Origin: Coniferiporia sulphurascens
Lineage: Eukaryota > Basidiomycota > Agaricomycetes > Hymenochaetales > Hymenochaetaceae
DNA: 64,000 bases
Assembly: GCA_002794785.1 (NCBI GenBank)
Contig: NBBA01000024.1
Span: forward strand, 248,001-312,000
Direction of reading: 5' to 3'
Part shown: one piece after another, positions 26,635-37,869 of the stretch
How the letters are laid out: every line of letters starts with the position of its first letter
Numbering within the stretch: position 1 is the stretch's first letter
Program-made: the position numbers and the translations under genes
The notes under the pieces: generated by a model
Told to the model about the DNA's origin: nothing
Seen by the model: only the letters and a program-made list of their open reading frames with translations
Database searches by the model: none

Positions 26635-27083
26635 AGCTCTCCAGTGCAATATGTATTGGACGTCGGGCGGTGGCTTTGCGGATAAATAAAAGGCAAAATA
26701 ATAGAAGATGTGGGCTCTCCGGTCCTAATGGACTTCGGGCGTCGAATAGAAATACCTTGGTTAAAAAATAAATAAAAAACAGAAGAAAAAAATCGGAGCT
26801 CTCCAGTCCTCATGGCGGACATCGGGCAAACATGCGAAGAATAAAATAAGGAATAAATGAAAATATGCGAAGCTCTCCGGTCCATGCGGTGGACGTCGGG
26901 CCAAGAGAATAAATAGGAAAAGAAAAATACGCCAAAGAAAAGGTGCCCTAAATCTGGGACCGTTGAAATATTAAATAATATCTTTACGAGACGGAAAGTT
27001 AGCGAGGCACTGGCCGCGTAAATAACGTTATTACTCACAAAACCATGCATGGAGCTCTCCAGTCCTTATAATAGACCTCGGGC
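26635..27083. repeat. Array of five hairpin-bearing repeats, ~80-bp spacing
   Basis: Five copies of a ~30-nt core, consensus AGCTCTCCRGTCC - variable 4-10 nt - GGACNTCGGGC, start at 26635, 26713, 26797, 26871 and 27053. Steps are 78, 84, 74 and 182 nt. In copies 2, 3 and 4 the GTCC and GGAC blocks pair perfectly around different loop sequences (TAAT, TCATGGC, ATGCGGT). The spacers are A-rich, often with GAATAAATA. A second diverged motif (CTGGGACC..., AGCGAGGCAC / ATCCGGGTTCG..., AGCGACAC) occurs twice, near 26951-27010 and 27147-27212. No known repeat family is recognised. Confidence 0.75.
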
Positions 27084-27538
27084 CCGGTGTCGTGAAAATC
27101 GTTACAAATGAGATAGAAGCTGTGTCGTAAAGAGCGTGGGGCCCCAGATCCGGGTTCGTACCAATAAATAGATATAGAATAAAATCTTCAGCGATGCGAA
27201 AGATTAGCGACACAGAAAGGATGTCATACGTCTGAAGTGCTTACAAGCTGCTACGTTCCAGCCTACTCTCTTGAAAACGGAAGAGTCCATGAGCCCGGCC
27301 TGGTGTCGGCCGGTTCGCTTGAAATGGATGCTCTTCCATTGGGCGAGTACGAGGATCTAGGCAGCCCCGGCCGTATATAATACGGCGTGCCACCCGGGCT
27401 GCGTCAGTTTGTTCCACGCCTAACCGTTTACGTTTTTAAGGCGAGGGGCAAGTGTCCACCGTGGAGTAATCCCTTTGCGGCGGCAGTCCGCAAGAGATTT
27501 TCTCGGCAGTGTCCTGCACAGATTTGTAAGTACGACGT

Positions 27539-30500
27539 TTATATAGGAAGAATAAAACGCACCACGCGGTCACCGGGGGAGTTGCGATTAGACCCAATCT
27601 GGTCCTGCCTGTAAAGCTCGAAGGCGGTCACGAACGACGGTACGAGCCCTCGACTTACAGATGACGAGAGCTTCCGCTCTCCTAACGACTCGTCCCACAC
27701 GACGTCGTCAAAATGATCCGAGTCAGGTATATTTGAGAAGGAAACATCACTTAAGAGGTCCCCGTATGCGTTGTCGACGCCGAGTGGAGGTGACTGCACC
27801 CGGAGCACATTATTGAGGCCTTGCACTACAGCGGGTCCTTCACAAGGCGTCGACGCGACATTGATAGCGGAGTCTGTCCCGGAAAGGCCGTCTTCATGTG
27901 TCAACGAAGCGGGTGACACGAGTATGGGCACCGGAACTGGAGGTGATACTATTTCGAACAGGTTCTCGATGTCCGAAGAGTAGGAAGACTTGGATGACTG
28001 CGACAGTTTCTCCCTTTTCCCGTTGCACTAGGAGATGAGGAGGCGCCGAATGCTGTGACGGAAGTTAGCGATAAAGCGTTGACACTAGCCAGCTTATACT
28101 TACCATGAAGTGAAGTCGGCCGAGTCCTCGATGCAGGTGACGGCGTCGACGGTGGTTCGCTCTCGGACGATGTTGATGAAACGTTTGAATTGATTGGTAC
28201 GACAGGCGAGTCTGGAATGGCATTACTATGGATATGTGGGGGAAAAGAGAAACAAGACGCACAAATGCCAAAGAACTCGGAATAATTCTCGTCTCCTTTC
28301 ATGACCGCAAAGGACGCTAGATGATCCGTAGAAGATGCCGGAGAGAGAAAATAGGAAGGGGACGGCGGGCGCAGGCGACTGGGGAAGGACGATGATGCAC
28401 GACGCCGAGCGACACCAGAGTCCCGAAAGACACTAGGTGCTACAGACGCTGAGAAATCCGTCCCAGGGCATTGAGGTGAAGTCTCCCGCGCGTCCACTTC
28501 GGATGCTTCGTGTCTTGGCAAGTTCGTTTCTATCATCTGAGGTGGTTCGTCTAGACAGCGCAAGAAATATCAGCTCAAGTGCGCCCGTCTTCTGAAATGC
28601 AGGTCTACTCACCGGTTCCAAAAAAGGCACACGCATCCCCGTTCCTGTTTAAGTTGGCAAACGAAGGCTGGCGATCTGGCGAAGTCGGGGATAGGCTTAT
28701 AGAAGGCGTCAGAGGCGTGGAAGCGAGGAGGTCAATCGGCGAGCTTAGCGAATGGCTAGAGCTGCTAGCATTGATTGAAGGCACCAAAGGGAACGAAGTC
28801 AGCAACGAAGACCCTCGCGGGAATTCAGCCGCCTCCATACACTTGACATTGGCGATTTCCTCCTCGGCTTCAAGACTGGTGGTGATCAGCGGTGGTGGTA
28901 TGCGCCGTGCTTTCTTCTTCTTAACCGGTGACTTCGGTAAGCGAGAAATGTGCGACACGGAATGCGCAAGCAACGCTGCTGAGAATTCCACGGGCTTAAC
29001 ATGCGACTTTGGTGGACTCAAGTCGGTCGCATCCTTTATGTCCGACCTCGAACATAAGTCAGCCGGGGTAGGGAATACCTCGTCGTCAGCCTCCGATGAA
29101 AGTAGCTCGTCGATCCTCGCCAGGAACTCATCGCTGAGGATGTCCTCATCGTCGGCTTCGGATGTGAGCACAGAGCGAGCGCTATACGAGTAACTGTAAT
29201 CGTAGCTGCTGCTGCTGCTGCTCGACGTGCTCAGAGTGCTGGAAGCGTCCGACGGAGTGGGCTTTGTTGTCGGCGGAGGGGACGGGGAAAGCGAGGCCAT
29301 AGAGGTTGCCGGCGGTCCCGAGCTTAATGCCTGATCATGTACGGAAGGCTGGGACTCGGAAGCTAGGACACAAGCCCGAGAGGATACTTGAGCTTCAAAG
29401 CACGCCTGCCCATTCTCCTCTTGTGAGCTTGCTTCGGAGACGGTGGCCTGGGAAGGTAGCGCAACGAGACTGAGGTTCAAGTATTTGTCGTGGGCGAGAT
29501 GTTTCGAGTCCGCTCCGAGTTCGGTGTACGGCCTGTCCGAGTAAGAAACGTCGAACCATGGCGAAGGACGCGCTTGACCCAGTAAAGGAACAATGGGAGA
29601 GAAGCGGCGCCTGTCGATCAGGTTAGAGAGCGAATATGAGACGATCCCCTATGTTGAGTTGAGGTCAGCGGAGGTCAACAAAGAACAGCGGATTTAGACT
29701 TACCATTGGCGACGGTGTATCATTTGATTTCTTCCCCACTTCATCCATGCTCCTGGGAGACTCGGAGCTGCGAGTGAGGGTTGATCCTGAAAGGTGCATG
29801 TCGTGCGAGGGAATCATCGGAGGAGTCGGTTGGGGAGGCGAGTTGAGGGAACGAGACTCGCTATTCTCGACAAAGGACGTCAAAAGAGTGTGAGGTGGTC
29901 CTGACAAGGAAATGATGGAGAGAGTCGAGGGCATAGAGGCAGCAATCTGACCAGAATTTTCACTTGAGTCCAAGTCCAATGAAGGGTTGGGCGAGCTAGT
30001 CGAGATTGTGATTGCCAAGGGAGAGCTGCTTCCGTAGGCGACTGGGAATTGTTGAACAGGTTCATCCAGGTCCGAGGAAGGTTGCGAGGGCTGAGGGGCA
30101 GTGGCCATAGTGATCGCGGCGGTAGTGTCCAGAGGAGTGCTTGAACCAGAGGAAGCTGACCTGGAGACTGAGGCATTTTCATAGGGTTCATCGCTGCTTC
30201 CACTGAGGATCAATGAGCCGTAGGTGGGCGGAGGGGCTGCAAGTTCGAGGGCAGACGAGGACGAGAGGCCGTGTTCAGAAAGCTGAGACCAGGGCCTAGT
30301 GAGAGTCTCTTGATTTGCGTTGCTAGTCGAAGCCACTCGGACAGATGAGCTTGGGAAGCCGCCAGGTGCGCCAGAGAGTAGGATATCTTCAAGTTTGGCA
30401 AAGAAGAGACGATCGCCTATCGAGACTCTGATGTACGCGCCGCGTTCCGACTAAATGAGAAAGAGTGATGAGCCACGAGGATGTGGAGCTGACAAACTAA

Positions 30501-31056
30501 GGACGTACTAGCAGCTCCGCTTCCAATAACCTTGGAGTATGCTTCCTCTTCGAGAAGGACCTCTATGGAATCGGAAGCCGTGCGCATGAGTAAGACGGAT
30601 GGTAAAAGAGCCAGTGCCACTCACAATGAAGAAGAAAATCGCGAGCGCTCCTGCGAGAGTTAAACACACAGCGTCCGTACGCATCCAAGAGGAGTCGGTG
30701 GACTTGTGGCCGCGCAAAGCCAAGTATTCATCGAAAGAAATTGATCCAGGAACGTGGAAGCCTTCACCGAGGGTGTACTTAGACCTGTAGATATACGCAC
30801 GTTTTGGCGGTGAATTGGTGGCGGCGGGGAGCTGCTTTGACAGTCCAAGGGCTGAAGTGGATGCGCTAGTAAAGACAGACAAGTGAGAGGCAAGGAGGGA
30901 GGAATGAGCGGCGACGGAAGCATAGGTACTGGATGCCACCGAGGAAGGGAGCGTGTACAAATCATAGCCGTGGTAATGACTATCATACTGTCTAGCCAAA
31001 AAGAGGACGACGGTAACCAGTAGTAGGTTCCGTAGGCGGTGAAAAGGAGAGGACAT
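27539..31056 (-). CDS. Unknown serine-rich membrane-anchored protein
   Basis: Not recognised as any family. Six exons keep phase: 31056-30625, 30562-30509, 30450-29704, 29648-28613, 28550-28104, 28052-27539, about 1076 residues if one base is missing in the A4 run at 28015-28018 (plus-strand T4). Without that base the frame stops at 27949 after a short tail. Residues ~11-22 (LLLVTVVLFLA) could be a signal anchor, and ~127-144 (AVCLTLAGALAIFFFI) is a clear transmembrane segment followed by basic residues encoded by exon 2. The segment after it (GAYIRVSIGDRLFFAKLEDI) is the best-ordered region. The remaining ~850 residues are Ser/Pro/acidic-rich and probably disordered, with a poly-Ser run from GCT repeats near 29209-29223. 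Two membrane segments with a long tail suggest a scaffold or receptor-like role, which is a guess. Confidence 0.7.
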
Positions 31057-32109
31057 GGCTGACTGTATGTTTGTATGAGAGGGGAGGTGGGGAGGTGGAG
31101 GTAGGAGAGCAGGAATAATGAGAGACGAGGATGCATGCTGGTCTATTTTTATACGCAAGGCCAGGGAGGCTGACATAGTATTTGAGCTGACGGAATGTAT
31201 TCCTGTGGCTGGTAGATGACGACATGAGTGTAAGTGGCAGACTTGAGTACGTTGCGAGTTATTGAGCTTTTTACAGTGACCGACACAAGCCAGTAGGAGA
31301 CTTTTAGTAGCAGGCGCACATTGTGTATATAGGCTTGTAGACAAGTACGAAGACGAAAACCGACGCTGTTGTTCAGTGGCAGGCAGGATTGTCAGTCGAA
31401 AGAGCCAGGTAGCGCACGGGCCATTTTGTCGAGACCGAGGCTGGGTTGCTCCGTGAGGCTGGCCCATTGCCCAATCGCCGTTTGCTCAAGAAACACCATG
31501 TCGCCCTTTGAAGTGAGCGGAGGTACTGTCAGATTGATCCTACGACTGGGATTTTAATTGCAATCGAGAAAAGATGATAGCGAGAGGTATGGCCTGCCGG
31601 AATCAAACTCCTCGGAGTATCGGCTTTGCGACCATACGCCTAAAGCGGCAATGGAAAGTGCCGGAATCAGCACGCGCGGTCGCGCGGAGGAGCTTGATGA
31701 TATCTCTTTCTGGACGATAGTGCTGGAAAAACACGATATCTTTATTCAGTAGTATATTATCGTTGATTTCCTCAATTTATGTATGCTCGTTCACGCGCGA
31801 TAATTCTCCGGGGGGGGTTGAAAATTCAGGTTAATCCGCTGAAGAAAGGTCCTGTACCGTGACCGGCAAACCCCTCTGTTCCATGTGCAGGTAAGGATTT
31901 TCGGATTTAAGTGTGGAAATTCTCAAACGAGTAAGAACTATTGTAGAGCTCATACTTAGGACGAATCGAAAATTGGAGACGCTGAATGGAGGACAACGAT
32001 ATACGCCCGCAGTCTCTGTAAATGAGTGTGGCGGTGCGCCACGGAGTTTAAATCTTGCTTACTGATATCAAGTACTTCTTAACACGGATTTCCACTCCCG
32101 TCCACAACT
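31057..32109. other. Divergent intergenic region
   Basis: Separates the unknown membrane-protein gene (minus) from the cyclase gene (plus), so it should hold both promoters. An open frame reaches upstream of 31056 on the minus strand, but the ATG at 31056 begins the better signal-anchor-like sequence. No repeats recognised. Confidence 0.5.
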
Positions 32110-32786
32110 ATGTTTGTTTACGATCTTTCACATAAACTGGATTCAGGCACGCAGCCTTATCCGGGTGACCCGGTCTTCTGCTGTAGCAAGGCTGCAATCG
32201 TTAAAGATAATGGGTACAATTTGACGAGCCTCACTCTCGGATCGCACACCGGAACGCACATCGACGCGCCATACCATTTTTTCGAAGGCGGGAAGACCGT
32301 TGACCAACTCGATCTGTCCTCGCTCGTCGGACCCGCGGCCGTGGTGGACGTCCTGCATAAAAAACCTCGGGAGCGGATTACCTGGGATGATCTTGTCCGC
32401 GCAGACGTCGCCAAATTGCTCGAGGATTGCCACATTCTGTTCGTGCGAACAGGCTGGTCGAAACACTGGAAGACTCCGACTTATCTGGACCATCCATTCC
32501 TAGATAAAGGAGCCGCAGAGAAACTTGTAGAAATGGGCATTCGGGTGCTCGGAGTTGACACTATGAGTCCTGACGAGACGAATTCCGAGGGCGTCATGAC
32601 CGACTTCGGTGTGCACCAGACCATCCTCGGGCAAACGCGATGATAGTGGAGAATCTCACGGGCCTGGAGCAGCTACCAAATAAACGCGTTCACGTCAGTT
32701 TGCTGCCGTTGAATATCACGGATTGCGACGGATCCCCAATCCGTGCTGTTGCTTGGATCTCGGACGGCGAGGAACGCAGTGCCTGA
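32110..32786 (+). CDS. Cyclase-family (kynurenine-formamidase-like) metal-dependent hydrolase
   Basis: PF04199-type enzyme; known members hydrolyse N-formylkynurenine or related amides using a metal bound through a His-rich loop. Intronless. MFVYDLSHKLDSGTQPYPGDP opens the protein and the signature SHTGTHIDAPYHF is at ~45-57, with FVRTGWSKHW and GVDTMSPDE following. As read, the frame stops at 32643 (177 residues). The missing C-terminal part (MIVENLTGLEQLPNKRVHV to ISDGEERSA) follows directly in another frame up to 32786. One extra G in the GGG run at 32629-32631 would give ILGAN and a ~225-residue protein of normal family length. An assembly error or a recent lesion are both possible. Confidence 0.85.
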
Positions 32787-33334
32787 TTTCTTCAATGTAA
32801 CGTCAGTCCGTAAGCGGGACGTATCGTACGGCTCAGTGAGGATCGATTTATGTACTGCATAACATACCGTATATCTCTGTACAATACACACCGCACGCTC
32901 TTTAGAGAATATATGCAATATCGTACTTGCAAAGTTGATGCCGGATTTTTAAGTTCTACCATTTAGTAGCCTCAATTATTCGGGAGGGTCTAAAAATCGT
33001 ATCCACATACAGTATAATTTAAATTAACATACTCACACTTGTTTTATAGATATCTTCACACTGGCAAGTGATTAGTATTGCTCAAAAGGCTGTTCAAACT
33101 CCGGACCACCGCCTACTAGGAGTTCACCAGACTTGGTCAGACAAAACTGAATGGATGAATGGAAACCGCGTCTTCGTTTCCGTTTTGATCCCACTAGTAC
33201 TGTGTGAGTACGCAAGCTTGTTGGTCGTACTAGGACAACGACCTTTAAACGATAGCTCACCCGGTGTGTAAAACATCTCAAACCAGGAATCAAGAGATCA
33301 AGCATACGATATATGCACGTACACATAGGAAGGT
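32787..33334. other. Intergenic, convergent 3' flanks
   Basis: A/T-rich 550 bp between the cyclase gene and the FunK1 pseudogene. The part nearest 33334 resembles the 3' flanks of the FunK1 genes at 57764 and 60392 (TGTATATC..ATGCTTGATCTC on the FunK1 coding strand), so the duplication extended past the stop codon. Confidence 0.5.
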
Positions 33335-34770
33335 TTATATAACTTGTCGTGGTACGCAACAGACGCATGGCACACTTTCATTAGGCTTCTCGCCCGCGCA
33401 CCCCATCCACTCAGCAAATGAGACTGGGCGCTCCTCTGCAAGGACGAACAGCGGCTCTGTTGAGACATCCCCACGAATATACTCTTCCATCCGATTTTTT
33501 GAAAACAATGTCACTTTCGTGAGAGACATTCCAGAACGCGTACCAAGCGTGCATGCATCGTTCGCGAGAGCCTTCGTCCGTAAATCTCCCAAAGATCTTT
33601 TCTGCTGTCTCAATATCCTTGATAAATAGTTTCTTTGAGAACATATTCGTCTCCCAGTCGCGTCTCCTCCAGTTCCTCAAGGTATCACCTCTCCCAGGCT
33701 GTAAAGTATGCCCCTATACCCCGCACTGTGCCAAACAGCAACGTACAGGAAAGATTCAAGATCGTGATGGATCCCATAGCGACACTCTTCTTTATCCAAG
33801 ACTTCCCGAGCCAAGAATGGCACCGTTCCAGTACGGTGTTTGCTAGACCTTCTGCATGGGGGAAGCGGCTCTAGGTCAAGATCAAAAAGCTTCCCAGCGG
33901 ACTTTCCGAAGTACTCAGTATAACGTAGTTCCCAATGGAAAAGTCCCGTCCTTAACGAAAGAGCATACACTTTGAGAATATGCTGCAATTTGGCAAATAG
34001 CATCCTGTCCCTGATCATAGCTTCCCCGGATATTTCGGAACCTGCACAAAATTAAACCCCAGTGTATTTAGTATAGGTCTGTCTTTCCCAATATGCGCCG
34101 TAACCCGTTGACAGGATAAAGCGGGAAAGTTTGTACTTAAGTCCAATAACAACCGTGGAGACACCTCGCTTGAACAAAGAATGCGGAGAAGCAGTATTCT
34201 CTTCCACCACATTAGTATCGGGATTGGTACGCCAAGTGCATTCTTTTCCTCCGGTTGGTGTGACACCTAATTTCTTCGTAAACTCAAGTTTTAGATTGAA
34301 TAGACCGTGAGGACCTATTCCTTCAATAAATCCGTTGCTCAGCAGGCCGCGCGGAAAAATGTGGGAAGGGGCGAGAAGTATACGAGGTTGTTGGAAAGGG
34401 GGAAAGCGTCTTCTTCGACAAGTTCTGGACGGAGATGGAAGTATACCAGGGTATCTGAGTCTCCCATGCGGACCCCATAGTAGCCTTCGGACGGGACACT
34501 TATATCAGGACTGTTGGTGCATACAGTACATAAGGAAGCAGGAGCAATAATGAAAACGCTCTTCGTATCTGAATCATAGGGCATCTTCCAAGCTGCCTTG
34601 TATGTTCGATGTGCCTCGCCTTTTGGTCGCTTAATCGATCGATTCCTGCCCATGCTGCAATTGATTTCGTCAAGATTCAAGACAACGAGTACTAGAAGTC
34701 GATTGAAATGGAGATGAAAATCTCTGGCGATGGTTGTTGAACTGCTCAAGATCTCGCTGAGGCTTTGCAC
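33335..34770 (-). pseudogene. FunK1-type protein kinase, decayed copy
   Basis: Remains of a fungal-specific FunK1 kinase, related to the copies at 55211 and 58495. Recognisable parts in order: GRNRSIKRPKGEAHRTYKAAW and VRMGDSDTLVYFHLRPELVEED (N-terminal), QHILKVYALSLRTGLFHW, FDLDLEPLPPCRRSSKHRTG, GIHHDLESFLYVAVWHSAGY and RPVSFAEW with CVCCV at the C-terminus. They lie in several frames with stops between. The catalytic HRD has become HWE and the DFD motif reads DLD, so a functional kinase is unlikely even if introns explain some of the frame changes. Confidence 0.8.
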
Positions 34771-35626
34771 AGAAGTGGTCCGTGGATGAAGAACACGCGC
34801 GTGGGTCGCGATTAACTGGGTGGGGAGAAGCCTCCTACTAAAAATGTCCTCACGTGACGCATGTGTTTACGCGTGCCGTCTGCAGGGAAATGGCCCTCGT
34901 GAGAACTTGCAACCTGTCCCTACCTGCACCAGCCTTCTATTAAAGGACACATATCACTGCAGTTCATGGTTAATCATGACATTATGGCTCGGGTTGGGGT
35001 GAAGTCTTATGGACCAGTTTACCTTTATGAGACCCTGTAGAAATCTGTACGCACTCAGTACTTCGATAATGTACTCATATTAATGTGTATCTACCTGTAC
35101 GCGCTATAAACATAATTAGTCCTATGCAATGCGTGTCCACGAATATCGACTACTCACCTCAGTACTTCGATAATGTACTGAGGTGTTTCCTACGCGAACC
35201 GCTCGTCTATATGCTAGGAACTATACAGTTGACAAGGAAAAATTACATAAGCGGGCAAGGCACAAACGAGTGATGGAAACATATATCAAACATGGAAAGA
35301 AGGATCGCCGTCACCTTACAAATCTAACAGACCCTCAAGGAGACATCGAGTATATAATGTTTACCCTCGACGAAAATGTGGTAGCAGGTCCGGCGATGGT
35401 AAAATATGCTAGTTTACCATCCGGCGTGCCACCCTCCATATACACCACATGCCAGAATATAACTTGATTACTTATTTCGTAATAAGAGTAATGCAGTAGT
35501 AGGGAGTAATCATACAACTTTGAATGGTACAATCATATGAGCTACGGGACGGAAGTGCTCGCTAAGGGAACACGTATCTGAAAGCTCGCGATCAGCTTCG
35601 TGAGAGATAAGGGAAATGCACATTCG
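34771..35626. other. Intergenic with palindromic repeat
   Basis: No gene. Holds two copies of CTCAGTACTTCGATAATGTA-like sequence about 103 bp apart (listed separately). Otherwise A/T-rich. Confidence 0.5.
35053..35185. repeat. Duplicated palindrome, two copies
   Basis: Copy 1 spans ~35053-35077 and copy 2 35155-35185; they share CTCAGTACTTCGATAATGTA. In copy 2 the arms CACCTCAGTAC and GTACTGAGGTG pair perfectly (11 bp) around TTCGATAAT. In copy 1 only the inner GTAC arms pair. Confidence 0.75.
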
Positions 35627-37578
35627 TTAGTCTTCAAACAAAGGTCGGAAAGCCTGTTCAAACGGAACAAGATGCGGTCAGTGGAGCAAAGAGCTGTTAC
35701 GTTAGTTATTGACAATACCTTCTGCAGTGCCGATACAAAACGCCCTGCCGGCTGCGTGGGTCCCATTTCAAATTCACTTTCAAATTCATCATAGTCTAGT
35801 TCGTCCCCTTGCGCGCCTGCGCCTGCACACATGTGTCCGCTAGCCTGAGCATTCCCACCACTAGTTATCACCGCCGGCGGACCCCCTGTATTGACTTCCT
35901 CGCCCTCCTCGTCAAGCATCGCTGCGAACTCCTCTGCGTCCATATCCTCAATTCCCAGACCTGACGCTCGGATGGCATCCACATCCGCCGCGGACAATTG
36001 AGAGGCCAGGAATAGAGGCTGCGACTGCGTCGGCGGGCGCTCCGGTGTGGACCCAGGGGGTAATTGCGCGTCATCCTGTTCTAAACCATTCATTTCGGCA
36101 TCCGCATCAAAATCAGGGTTGTTCCAGGATACGTCTGGAGGCGCCTGCGAACGGGGCGAAGGAGGGGTGTGCTGAGACCTTCCTTCATCTCGCCGAGTAG
36201 CACTTGACCTGCGCATCTCGGGAGCTATCGATCGCGTCCGTTCGGGAACAGCGACATCCTCTTCCAGCGGTCGTTTCCGTGCAGCAGGTACTCCTGACGC
36301 CGAGCGGTGACTCCCATGACTTTGCTTCTGCTGGACGCTAGCCCTGTTTCGGGGCTGGGCGTCTCCGTCTTCCCCTCGGACCTGATTTGTGGCGATTACG
36401 AAGAGCATCGCACAAACGTCCGTCTCAGCGCTAATATACACAGGCTCGGCAGAGCGCGTGAATCGCATATCTACCGGAACAAGTAACGCATCTGCGAGTG
36501 TGATCGCGGCCTGCATTCAGCACGAGCTTATCAGTCTTATACGCATCAACGATGGTTTAAATGCTTGCATTGAACTCTCGGAGGAAAAAACCGATAGTTA
36601 GCGGAGCGAGCATAATGTCGTAGACGTCAAATTCGCCAGGACCGAGAGTGAGCTCAGTCACTAGTTGCGACTTTCCTAAAACGTTGTCAGCCTAAATTTC
36701 CCGAAGCAAGGAATCCTCATGCCTTTCGCATCGATTCCTTTTTCCATACTTTTCACTTTGACTTCGTCGTCGTCAAATCGCCAGATCAATTCTGGATCGC
36801 TCCTGGGGCCTTTTGCGTTAGGAAAGTGTTCAATCATTTCTTTCACGGCATAGGATTGCACGACAAGACGGCTCTCATTATCCCCACTCCGGATTGCTGG
36901 TGCATCGTCGTTCGTTGGGTTATTAAGGAGAAGCCGGTGCGTCTTAACGATGCCTATCCGTCAATGTCAGCCGGAATGGTCGAGTTCGGGGAGAACATCA
37001 AACACACCGTGTTTGCAGTGTAGACGAACGATCAAGCGACTCTCTAGTGTATCCTCGTCTTCACGCACTTCCTCTTCTGGCGTGTCGACGCCGTCGATAA
37101 TCGTGAATTCGCATTTTTCAGTGCTTTTCTCTGTGTTCCGGTGTCTCAGAATTGACAGTAGCGCCTGTACAATATATAAATGCCCACAAGAGAAATGGGT
37201 GAATGCGGAACGTAATGATACAAACTTTGGTCTGTAGTTGGCACTTCAAGGTCGGCTGCTGCTCATTTTGAGACACCCGCCTGCCAGTGGTACGGGATGG
37301 TCCAGCAGCAGAGTTTGCCTGTGTGCGGGATTGTGTGACTGAGTATCTCTGGAAAAATGTGCGGCTGTACGTGATGCTGCAAAAGGCTGTTTTAGGTTGA
37401 TTCATAGAGGTCAGCACGAGCGAGTCTGGGCCCGTGTGGATAATCATTTCGTCGCCGTATCTCGAGATGCATGACAACGCTTTCGTGAATGCTAGAGGCG
37501 TGGTTAGTTAGGGGACGCTGTGGTTCAGCATAGTATATACAAACGCTTAAGGGCTTTGGCATCAAGAGTTGCTTGCAT
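35627..37578 (-). CDS. RAD9: Rad9, DNA-damage checkpoint clamp subunit
   Basis: Subunit of the PCNA-like Rad9-Hus1-Rad1 (9-1-1) clamp that loads at damaged DNA and activates ATR-type signalling. Seven exons keep phase: 37578-37545, 37491-37226, 37164-37008, 36953-36723, 36675-36569, 36510-35719, 35653-35627, giving 537 residues. The start MQATLDAKALK and the following SCISRYGDEMIIHTGPDSL are typical of Rad9. Later come KTHRLLL, LTLGPGEFDVYDIMLAPLT, FFLREFNAAITLADALLVPV and DMRFTRSAEPVYI, completing the clamp fold, then an acidic disordered tail with GIEDMDAEEFAAMLD. The last exon encodes the conserved end AFRPLFED. Introns 4 and 5 have GC rather than GT donors (AAAG|GCATGA and AAT|GCAAGC); both are needed for the conserved sequence to join in frame. 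Confidence 0.95.
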
Positions 37579-37869
37579 ACTGGAAATCGTGCGTTGTCGG
37601 TATGAGTGTCGCTTCAACTGAAGTAGTACGCGCCTTGACACGTTACGTCACGCGTAATCCACATTAATCTCAAATATTGGCTCTTTCAAATCACTAGTAA
37701 AGAAAACCTTATATTACTGTAATGAAGCTCTAAATAACGCTCTCATTATTCCTTTTGAGTGACTACCACGTACAGCGCAAGGATACCGTGTGCCAGATAC
37801 ATCTATATTACTATGCTCGTGTTGAGGCAAACATGGCGACTTGAAGAATTGCATGACCAGCTCGTCTGG

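Noticed and set aside
26635..27083. CRISPR array
   Set aside because: Repeats are imperfect with variable interior, spacers are A-rich and similar in kind, and the genome is eukaryotic.
30417..30620. Alternative frame for exon 2 of the unknown membrane protein (EVLLEEEAYSKVIGS)
   Set aside because: It does not join exon 3 in phase; using the first AG acceptor gives a phase-consistent exon.
30508..31467. Longer start (upstream of 31056) for the unknown membrane protein
   Set aside because: Upstream residues are low-complexity and the ATG at 31056 begins the better anchor sequence.
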